Source of the DNA: a virus
Virus record (IMG/VR): IMGVR_UViG_3300026292_000004
Span: 1-64,000 of that record
Direction: 5' to 3' (one strand)
DNA length: 64,000 bases
Made by a program: the position numbers and the translations under genes. The stretch's first letter is position 1, and the number at the start of each line of letters is the position of its first letter. The notes under the pieces were generated by a model. The model had not been told where the DNA came from and made no database searches. It saw only the letters and a program-made list of their open reading frames with translations. Below are positions 25,101 to 33,000 of this stretch, piece by piece.

Positions 25101-26461
25101 ACGTCAGGGTCACTGAAGTAAGATCTGACGTTAATATCAATTTCTCCAGCACCACCGTCACCAGTATTATTAGCACCGAATAGAAGATTCCCTGAAGTAT
25201 CGTTAATTTTAACATAGTTTAAATAATCAAATCCATGATGTGAACCTGCTATTGTTAACTCTTGATCTAGTTCAAAATTCTGTTGTGTATTATTGTCAGA
25301 GAATGATAATCTATTATTCTGAAGTTGAGTATTATCAATACCTTGAGCAGCAATGCTTACATGACCATTATCATCAACATCAAAATCTTCTTGTGCAAAT
25401 GAAGCAAGACCTTTTTGTTCTACCTTAGCAGCAGCAAGATATCTCCATCCATTAGTATCAGATGCATCTGTATGAGTTGGTGCTGCAACTCCAGCAGAAA
25501 TACCTGTAATTGCCTGATAAACCTTTGAAGCGTTCTCAATAATATCGTAACGCACATACGTAGTACCTGCATTGTAAGCAGCATACTTACTACCTTCTAT
25601 TGCAGTAGCAATAGGAATAGTTAATGCGGATGTAAATCTACCCCACTGATCAACTGTAAATTGTGTTGTGTTAACAGTTATATTTGCAGCAGTTGGAAGA
25701 CTATCTCCACCAACCGAAATTAAAGTAGATGGATTGTATACACCAACTTGTGCAATAAATTCTGCCTCTGATGCAATTGATGTATCAATAAGGTCAATCG
25801 TTGGGTTACCTGCAACACCACTACCATTAACAATAGATATCTTTCCAGAGGAACCCTGAAGGGTTCTAGGGATCATATTACCTGCTGATGCCCTAGTAAT
25901 CAAACCTGTTGCAGTCATTCCTGCAATAGATGTTAAGTCAGTATCTAATGGTTGTACGTCAGTTAAACCTAAATCTACATATGAAGAAGGTGAAGCACCT
26001 GTTGTAATTCTACCTTTTGCGTCTACTGTTACCTTTGAATATTGTCCTGTAGATGTTGTAGTACCATCATAATGTGGTAACGAAGTTAAGATCTGTAATT
26101 GTGCCGATATTGATAAGTTAGAAGATCCATCAAATGTGCCCGAACCTGCTAAGTCACTTGATAACTGTATCTGACGTGGGTTTGCTAGTCTAGATGCTGT
26201 AGCAGCATTACCAATAATAGTGGCGGTGATAGATCCTGCACTAAAATTACCATCTGCGTCTCTTGCTACAAGAGTATTTGCTGTGTTAGCAACTGACTCT
26301 ATCGGTCTAGCATATGGCAACGTGTTCCAACCCCTAACACCATCACCAATTTTGAATCGGTTTGTATCAAGTTCAATTCCAAGTTCACCTTGGGCTAACG
26401 TTGGGTTTTCGTTTGCCCACTCTTGAGCACCCCCTCGTCTTAGTTGAATTCTATTAGCCAT
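19103..26461 (-). CDS. Large tail-fibre-like structural protein with tandem repeats
   Basis: 2,452 residues. The first 55 residues (IQLRRGGAQEWANENPTLAQGELGIELDTNRFKIGDG) match the phage fibre N-terminal domain seen in major-tropism-determinant-like proteins. A GSxYxxYxxV...APTHT module (about residues 310-360) is related to the insert in gp18. The middle consists of many beta-repeats of the form GTTDKFxVxxxTGNTxIxGTL. It also has two copies of a D-P-x-x-T-L-G-G ... EFRYYD ... GFFG domain (about 24500-24790 and 22470-22720). The C-terminal third has eight units of about 70 residues, then five AIHGN units, then a TSG module. It is probably a long adhesin or fibre of the tail or baseplate. No chaperone or enzyme motif is seen. 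Confidence 0.85.
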   Translation of the reverse strand: MANRIQLRRGGAQEWANENPTLAQGELGIELDTNRFKIGDGVRGWNTLPYARPIESVANTANTLVARDADGNFSAGSITATIIGNAATASRLANPRQIQLSSDLAGSGTFDGSSNLSISAQLQILTSLPHYDGTTTSTGQYSKVTVDAKGRITTGASPSSYVDLGLTDVQPLDTDLTSIAGMTATGLITRASAGNMIPRTLQGSSGKISIVNGSGVAGNPTIDLIDTSIASEAEFIAQVGVYNPSTLISVGGDSLPTAANITVNTTQFTVDQWGRFTSALTIPIATAIEGSKYAAYNAGTTYVRYDIIENASKVYQAITGISAGVAAPTHTDASDTNGWRYLAAAKVEQKGLASFAQEDFDVDDNGHVSIAAQGIDNTQLQNNRLSFSDNNTQQNFELDQELTIAGSHHGFDYLNYVKINDTSGNLLFGANNTGDGGAGEIDINVRSYFSDPDVTFDGAVNQTISKTGDGNFTLGLSQNSGSARNLTLVALNAGAGTSSVVIQAEDTVTIDATEATGKVHIEDSRFQSNYIATSNATMYLDPGDDRAVTGTVVVQGNLQVDGTTTTVNSTTLAVDDPIITLGGDTAPAADDNKDRGVEFRYYDASAKVGFFGYDDSASDLGGHTGAFTFLYDATNTSEVFTGTNAGIIAGNLSLTTNTNSTSNTTGDLVVAGGAGIGDDVNIGGTLDVDTNFRTHGTSRFDDNIVFQGASKTLELKNGSGTTKTTLHTTTGNVDIGGILTQTGAIDAASSLNVAGLVYLESTDNPNIVSGAPHTIGSSDYGALRVDGGAYFDKDVLFNGDLYLNGDFNQQEDATENYGLRNYLSIRYKLRTGSVSAYTPSYSNHNTSNLRVYGGAGINTSLFIGATGSGEGLFIGKKNSGDDIEFQVIGATGNTTVGRSATGSATVGTFTVHGDTTLGRDVQIDGDVTVTGATEFNSTVDVDADFAVRNGTTDKFFVDNVTGNTNIEGTLTADGHTELNSTLNVDSNTTIGGTLEVTNNSEFNGTVDVDNNFAVRSGTTDKFTVASSTGNTVIKGTLNGQDAVDFDTTLNVDGATTIQDDLIVKSDNKMFKIQTAGAVDKFTVDTDNGNTTISGTLDVSLAAGINNTLGVTGITSVTNNTQQTLTGSYAADGSLQVTGGVGIARDTAIGGSARIYGNLETTGTLTQTDDAAFAGKITITDTKDITSYGDAQVSLTTTGGARVNKNLYTGGDFVVYDTVGTQNSFFVDTSSGNAEVRNNFQVGGNLTVLGSTTTVESTVTTVEDPVMTLGGATAPTSNDGLDRGIEFRYYDSQARLGFFGWDNNLNTFRLLTAATNSAETFSGTDGTLQVGSVNITGAGTALDVDNNVNVDGTITVDGQLISQVPSGPALVIPNTVKIANLNADLLDGMTTATAATNSTVVARDSSGDFSAHIITVESGAGASAGIQGNATSADIWKTARTLTIDGVVDGTVSVNGSADFTVTTTFNDADITALAGMSGTGLVARTAANTYAQRTIQVSGGGIGISNGGGVAGNPSITITSNSANSANNLVIRDASGNFAAGVITASLTGAVTGNVTGNLLATTTDSKNVRPDTDSSYTLGTTTHRWSKIWTDDIEAGGTITGALTGNVTGNVTGNADTATALATARNIGGVSFDGTAAINLPGVNAAGNQDTSGNAATATALATPRNIGGTAFNGTADITPATATQAANLSNHDTADLSEGTNLYYTEARVQAKLDNAYAQLSAMLNNLATATTLTLNLSGDPTPGTVVSLGSITASGLGGFTAGSAVATSGGTGTGLTVDTTVSAAGAITAIAVNGAGTGYLIGDSLQITNPNLGGVSTLNLGTLSGGVGGFTSGTNVSTTGGSGSALTFDTTVDGNGNITNLSVNAAGTGYANGETITIVNANAGGASTIDTLVGGTGYANGTAIATTGGGGSGLTLNLTTSNGVVTNAAINAAGTGYAVDDTITIVNANATGVRTLGSIATAGTGYAAGSAIATTASGSGTGFTADITVDGSGSVTGVTINDDGSGYANSEVLTITNANASGVKTLGSISAGGTGYGSGTALNTTSSGSGSGLTVNVTVTNGVVDGVSINNDGSGYAASEVITIANANASGVNTLGTVTAAGSGYSTGSALATTTGGSGTGLTVDITANGSGGVTAVAVNNDGINYSNGDTLTITNANATGVNTLGSIVSAASGYSAGTVNTTSGGSGTGLTVTVAVNGSGGVTGMTVVNDGSGYAASDTITLTNANASGVKTLNSIMVAGTGYPASQTITGVATTTNNSGTGLTLDVTTNGSGHVVGIAINNDGTGYAASDTITISGSGDGNSITGVAAIHGNATTTVGAIHGNSATLTVGAIHGSAATIPVSAIHGNSATIPVSAIHGNSSTIDVATIFANATVDIATTYTHATFALSDITTMEVGATVTGATSGTTGVITAMGTSLITVDNVDGFFKVGEAVAANDVTTLTISSFA
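19342..19530 (-). repeat. AIHGN 36-base tandem repeat
   Basis: Five consecutive 12-residue units of the form AIHGNSATxxVx in the fibre-like protein, followed by two degenerate units. Each carries one His at a fixed position, so a regular His ladder is expected if they form a beta-helix. Confidence 0.85.
19540..21222 (-). repeat. Eight tandem units of about 70 residues (210 bases) in the fibre-like protein
   Basis: Each unit has GxGYxxGxxxxTTxGGSGTGLTVxxTVxGxGxVTxVxINxDGSGYAxxDTITIxNANAxGVxTLGSI. The units differ at many positions and the array runs in frame. The same Gly-Tyr core recurs in gp8, gp14 and other structural genes in this window. Confidence 0.9.
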
Positions 26462-26499
26462 TTGTTATATATTCGTGATGGGCACAGATCTATCCTAGA

Positions 26500-26507
26500 T
26501 ATTTATA
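26500..26507 (-). promoter_or_regulatory. T4-type late promoter for the 2,452-residue fibre-like gene
   Basis: Exact TATAAATA on the minus strand, directly downstream of a terminator and 39 bases before the ATG. A terminator-promoter pair marks a transcription unit boundary. Confidence 0.78.
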
Positions 26508-26509
26508 AC

Positions 26510-26537
26510 AAAAAAAGAAGGGGTCATGTGACCCCTG
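26510..26537 (-). terminator. Rho-independent terminator before the fibre-like gene
   Basis: On the minus strand an 8-base-pair perfect stem (AGGGGTCA / TGACCCCT, 2-base apex that would open to a 4-base loop) is followed by TTCTTTTTTT. It begins just past the stop codon at 26542. Confidence 0.88.
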
Positions 26538-26541
26538 ACCT

Positions 26542-26778
26542 TTATTCTTCAGTTGTGACTTCATCCACGGTCTCAACACCGCCAGGAGGACCGTCCTCAA
26601 GATACTGCAAAGTCTCTAGAGCACCTTGCAATTTGAGAGCAGTAGTCTCATTTTCTTTAATTTTTGCTGCCAATTGATTGTTTTCATTAACCAATTTGGT
26701 TAGTCTCTCAGTAAATTGAACTTTCAATTCTTCTGGAGATACCTTTTCAACTGGGCTTTCAGTTGGAGTTGCTGTCAT
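26542..26778 (-). CDS. Small coiled-coil protein, unknown
   Basis: 78 residues: Pro/Thr/Glu-rich N-terminus, a long charged helix with heptad pattern (about residues 18-58, FTERLTKLVNENNQLAAKIKE...), then an acidic disordered tail. It overlaps the preceding small gene by about 20 bases and is followed directly by a terminator, so it is the last gene of the gp8 transcription unit. It may be a small tail or baseplate accessory, or a chaperone for the fibre proteins; this is inference from position. Confidence 0.7.
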   Translation of the reverse strand: MTATPTESPVEKVSPEELKVQFTERLTKLVNENNQLAAKIKENETTALKLQGALETLQYLEDGPPGGVETVDEVTTEE

Positions 26779-27028
26779 TTTCTTTATTAAGTAGAAGTTT
26801 CAGTAGGTCTTTGACATCGCCTATATCAGATTTTAACCCATCTACGTCAGTTTGTAAAGTAGTAAAATCTTTTTTCTTAGCTTGCCTTGCCTCATATTGT
26901 GCCATGTACTCATCGTACTTGGTCATATTACAATTGACAATTGCATTTGATTCTGGATCACGATACCACCCATCCTGTCCTTCAACAGGAATGAGTTCAT
27001 CGGTAAAGTTAATTTTATTGTCAATCAT
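26759..27028 (-). CDS. Small protein with C-terminal coiled coil
   Basis: 89 residues. The N-terminal half is a compact segment (GWYRDPESNAIVNCNMTKYDEYMAQYEARQ), followed by a C-terminal helix with a regular Leu/Val/Ile spacing (TTLQTDVDGLKSDIGDVKDLLKLLL). The ATG overlaps the stop codon of the 2,484-residue gene (ATGA), so it is coupled to that product and may help fold or cap it. Such small genes are common downstream of large structural genes in cyanomyoviruses, but a function is not known to me. Confidence 0.72.
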   Translation of the reverse strand: MIDNKINFTDELIPVEGQDGWYRDPESNAIVNCNMTKYDEYMAQYEARQAKKKDFTTLQTDVDGLKSDIGDVKDLLKLLLNKENDSNSN

Positions 27029-30000
27029 TTAGCAAGTGCAATAGCACGGAAGTCAGAGATCAAAGGAACACGAGCTTGGTTTGTAGAACGCATTACAATT
27101 TTAACTTGCATTGCATTGAAGTTCAAACCTTTCACTTCATATTCATAGTCTTTCCAAAGTTCCTCTTCTGTAGCAGTTGAGTTATAATTTGTTTGATAAC
27201 CCATGTTGACCCACTGTTGCTCATCTATGTTACCAGTTGATCCAACAGGAACAACCTTATAATAGATTGAGATAGTAGTGTCAGGATGTCTACTAGCAGC
27301 GAACGAAACCGTCAAAGCAGTTGCCTTGGTTGCGAGTTTAGTTAGACGTGTAATGTATATAGCTTCGTTTGGATCACCCTTTGCTACGGTTGACCAGTCT
27401 GTATTTGTACTGAATCCACTGTCTCCACTCTGCATATAATAACCAGATCCACTAGTACTAGAACTAACAATATTGTTGATTCTATTAGAGGTGGTAATTA
27501 GAGAAGAACGGTCAAGGTCAATAACAGGTGATACATTATCAGACTCACTAGTTAATATACATTCCATAGTGAATGATTTATTACCACTCAATTCATTATC
27601 TTCATTCAACTTGGAGCATATAATACGAGGTGTTGGGAAGACATTTTGCTCATTTAAAATAATATCTTCAAATACACCATCATTTATAAATGACTGTTGA
27701 GTCATATTTGCTGCCTTACCATCATTCATTGACGTACCAGTAACAGTATTACATCTAGCACGAATTTCGGTCTTAGGTAGAACCATAGTCTTCATGTTAG
27801 GTGTCAATACTTCAAATGGTAAGTTCTGAGTTGCAACACCAAATAGACCACCTGAACGTATGCCAGCAGTAGCGACAGAATCCAAGTGAAGCATATAAGT
27901 GTCCATAGTAGGACAAGAGATTGAGGTATGTACCTTATTAATTTCTGTTAGAGGAACACCATCAATGTTGTAACAGAATATTGGTTCTGCATTAGCATGA
28001 GCAGCAGCCGTAGTACCACCAGCACCTCTACCAGCAGCATTAGGAACTGTGATGGTCTTTCCATCACTAGAAATTCCACTATACTGAATAATTTCATCTT
28101 CAATTTTTAAGTAACCAGGATTACTTACAGAGATTGCAACACCGTTAACTATCTGATGGAATACACCAGCAGACTCAACACTAATTGAAAGTGCGTCAGC
28201 AGCAAGAGCAGATGTCAATACAGTTGGAGCAATCTCAGATGTAATACCTGAAATTTCAACGTTGTTTCCACGATCATGCATACCGTGGTTCTGATGATAG
28301 ATCCAGCACTCACGTTCTGCATTATTATATGTTGGTTGTGCAACTGGGTATGCGTTAACACTATCACCAACGGCAGTAACACCACCACTAGCGTGTGAAG
28401 TAGCAAATGCACCAGCAGCAGTACTATTTTCTTGGTCAATTTGATCGTTAGCAGGATCAAATACACCACTTACATAACGAACTGTTAATTGTGAAGGAAC
28501 ACCTGATGAACCTTCAGTAAATCCTGTAATTTGTGCTCTAGTAGAACTAGAAGATCCAACAACCCATCCACCTTCAACATTATTACCTGCATCAGGAACA
28601 GTGAATGTACCTGTAACAGGGTGTGTTAGATATAAAGTAGCAGTAGCAGCAGAAGATACGATACCTTGTACTGTATTACCAGAGTTGTCTATAGATCCTG
28701 ATAACCACGATCCTTTAATATCAGTAATAGTAATTGTGTCAGGGTCAGTTGTACTATTGAATGCTGTAACAGTTGCTTCAGCGTTAGTAGTTTCTTGATA
28801 CAGACGAGCACCAACTGATATAGTATAGTTAGTACCAGTAGCAAGTGTTAGAACCTGTTGAGGTTTCAATGTCTGAACTGGGTTCTCAACTAGAGTATGT
28901 GAACCAGCATTTGCTAATCCAAGTTCTGCGTTTTCAAACTTAGCAAGACCACCAGCACTAGTATCAAACTTAGCACGGTAAATTGTAAACTTCAAATCTT
29001 CGTACTGGTCAGCAGTCCACGTAGATGCGTTCTGTGACTTGAATAGTACACCAGCGTAAGGCTGTTCTGATATAGTTCTATCTCCACCAATCTCTAGGTC
29101 TCCCATTCGGGATATCCAGATAGTATATTCGTTAGAGTCAGATAATAGAACGAAACAATATTCAGTTGACTGCTGAATATAAACAGGTGCTTGGAATACA
29201 AACGTTGTTGATACAGCAGCATTATCAGAAATTTCAACATCCTCTGGGTTTAAACTAACGTCAGAGAAAGGTAGAATAACTTTAGAAGGATAACCATTTT
29301 CCATAGCACGAATCTGCATGGAGATTGGAATGTTCTTATCCTTACTTCCAAAGAATACGTCAACCTTAGTTAAGAATACTCCACCCTCAGTGTCAACAAT
29401 AAAGGATTGTGCAACAGGGTCATACCAACCAATCTGTCTAACCTCAGTTCTAGTAGATCTAACAGTACGACTATCTGTAACAGTATCCATAACGACTTGA
29501 GCGTTACGTATTGAGTGGATAGTCTCTTGAACGGTAGTTAAAGTACCTCTTGCTGTAAAGTTTGCTTCAGCAGATGAATCAACTGTACCTGGAACTAGAG
29601 AGTTCTTTTCACTAGATGTAAATCTAATTTGTCTAATACCAGTTGCCCAACGTGGGTTAACGTTCTTAACTGGAGGTGGTATAAAGAAACAACCTCTAGC
29701 ATATCCACGCTTATCGGTAATAAGACGACGATCTTTAACAACAGCACGAGCACCAGATGTCTGTCCTATCAATACTTCTCCTACCTGAATATTACCTCTT
29801 GCTTTGTTATTGGTAATCTTTGCCATCTGTGCAGCATTGTGGTTTAACAATGGTGTCTGAGATGAATAGGATGATGGTAGTGCAGCATCATCAGTTGAAT
29901 ATGGGTTAGTGTCATATACACTATTAGGTTTCAAAACTTTCAAACGAACGTCTGAAGTCATACCTTTAACAATTTCACCAACAACAAATGGTGTTTCATT

Positions 30001-33000
30001 TGTTCTAGCATCTTCAGTTGAGTTCTTAACTAACTCAATCAGTTTAGGAGTAATATAGTTACTAATCTTTTTCTTATCAAAGAAAGCATAAAGTCTTGTC
30101 TTAGGCTTAGCACGAGTAATAGTATAACGAATATTTCTGGATCTCATCCAAGGAATATTGGTTTGTGATAGAATTGAATCACCCTGTGATTGCCTTGTAA
30201 TCTTAGGTACAACACGAGTTCTGATACCTAAACGAGTTTGGTTGTTAGTAACAGTAAACTCACGACGTTGGTGTAGATAGAATAGACCTTGAGAACGACC
30301 AGCGTGACCCAATCTACCTAATCTACGACCACCACCTAGGTTAGTTCTAGAACGGAAGTTACGAGTAGATCTTACTCTTTCACCAGTCCAGTTAGTTGTC
30401 CAACCAGTCCACTGAGTAGGAGAAAATCCATTCTTATCAACGTTAAGATCTCTTGATACTTGTGAGAAGTCACCTTCAACGTTCTCAACACGAGCAGGTA
30501 GACGCTTGATGTCAACCCAGTCATCAGAGGATGGAAGAAGGTCAACACGTCCAATGAATGTGAATACGTTAAATGGGTTTACGTTCTCAAGTCTTGAAGC
30601 ATATGGTTGCTCAATAATCTGTTCAGATTCATAAGGAAGAGTAGCAACTAATGCCTCATCAACATCATCTATATCCCAAGGAGTTAACATAATACCTGTT
30701 GAGGTAGTAGCATTAAACTCCAATGGGCAGTTATTGGTATAGTGAGAAGGTCTTAAATATCCATTCTGTATATCAATAGATGCTTTATAATCTTCGTTTA
30801 AAATGTCACCAATAGTATGGTCAGTAAAGTCATCTACAACATAACCATTCTTAAATCTGTTTAAACCATCTTCATCGTAAGTAGTAGCATTCTGAGTCTC
30901 AGTTTCTAAAAGAGATAGTGAAGTATAGTATTCAACGTTATCTAATCTAGTTTCAATGTTACCAATGTCACGCATTGTATAACGTCTGTTATTCTCAACC
31001 TCTACTAAAATATCTCTTTCTGGATCATAGCAATATGGTTTATGTTCAAGAACTGCCAAGAGCATTGCTGAGTCCATATGGTCAGGTTCTTGAGGTTCCT
31101 CAGCAGACTTACCTCTAACAATAGTAAATTCTCCATCATGTGTAAGGAATAATTTATCAATTCTTGGTAGATAATAATCAAAGTCACATCGGAATGATGT
31201 GCCAGTATCCATTATATCAAAGACAGTTGAAGTAGCATCAAAGACACGGGATTCAAAGTCAAAACAAGTACAAGTCACATAGTATGGGTTTCCAACTGTA
31301 CCAGAACCATTAGCAAGTTCTTTAACACCTGGACGGAAATCAATTGTATCACGTAAGAACATAATACCGCCTTCTGGTTTCCAGTTAGGAATCTCAGAAT
31401 AATCTATACCAACATATGACTGAGCATTAAAGTAGTCTCCTGAAGACTCATGCTTGAAGTAGTCAAATACAACTGCTAATTGATGTCTTGGTTGCGAATA
31501 AGATCTTCCACGAACAAGTCTTGATACATCATAGTAATAAGAATCTTGTCCTGGTTGTAGGTTGAACTGTACAGTGATATCTGTTGATCCATTCTCAATT
31601 GCACCATCAGCATCAGAAACAAATGCTTGAATTGTTTCAGAGTTACTATTAACACCTGTTACAAGTTCACCAGGTATGAATGTACCATCAAGAACTACAT
31701 GGTATAATTTTAGTGTTGAAGAAACAAAGTCTACAACTGTTGCACGAGCACCAGAAGTTGTACCTTCAATAATAGTACCAGTTGCAAAGAATGCTGTTTC
31801 AACTAGAGTTACAAAAGGAACCTTAGCAGCTTCACCATCTAGTGATTCATATACTGCATGAATCTTATAAACGTCATTTAAACCAAATGTAATTTCCTCG
31901 TCTTCAATACGGGTTCCGTACTTGTTACTATAACCTAATCCAAATAATTGTTGATCCTGCTTAGTTCTAGTCTTATTGACTGCCATAACTTGCATCTTAG
32001 ATGCAGTTTTAATTTTACGTTGGACTACAGACTTAGATAATGCAACTGTGGCTTTAATAGAAGTAATATTCTTAAGTCCAGTATTAGCACCACCTGGAGA
32101 TGTTAACGTAGCAGTTTGTCTATCAGCACCAAATGTAATTGCAATAGTACCTGCATTAACAGCAGCTTCCATATCAATCTTAGTACCAGGACCAGCGTAG
32201 TCGTTGTTACTACCACCACCTGTGTCAATAGTTACTACAAAGTTATCATTGGAGAATGTTTCAAACTGTTCATTCTCACCAAGAGTAATTGTTGTACCAC
32301 CATTATTAATACTGGTAGCATTGTAACTTCTATAAACTGTGAAGGACTCGTCAGAAATTGACTTAATGGAGTGCTTCGGCATGTCAATGGTAAGGTTACC
32401 ATTCTGATAATTCTTGAGGAATACTCTAGGTCTCATACGACCTACTTGCTGATAATCTCCATCTACAACAGTACCTATCTTATCTGCACCATCACATAAT
32501 ACAGTCTGAGCACCTGGTGTACCAAATATAACATTGGTTCCACTATTCTTATTAGCAGCAGTAACGTTAATATCAGATTGATTAACTTTCTCTGCTCTAA
32601 ATGTATTGTTACCTACTTCATCAGATAGACCTACAGTTAGAACTTCACCTGGTCTTATATCTGAAGCATAGTTAGATGCAAATCCAGTCAGTTTTGTAGT
32701 AGGTATACTACCTGTCAATACAACATTATGAGTTGAACCTTCAATCTGTTCAACAGTATTCAATAGAAGGTCAGCAGTAAATACTACTTGTGATGATAAT
32801 GAAAGATCAGCACGTCCTACAACAGAACGAGTATCAGTAAATTCATATTCCCACAAAGCAGAAATAGATGTTAATGATACACCATCCAATTCAATAGCTT
32901 CTCCTTGTCTAAATCTACCTTTAACGTCTGTTAATTGAATAGTAGTTGTACTAATAGCACGAATAGATCCTATAGCACCTGAAGAAGCACCTCTAACGAT

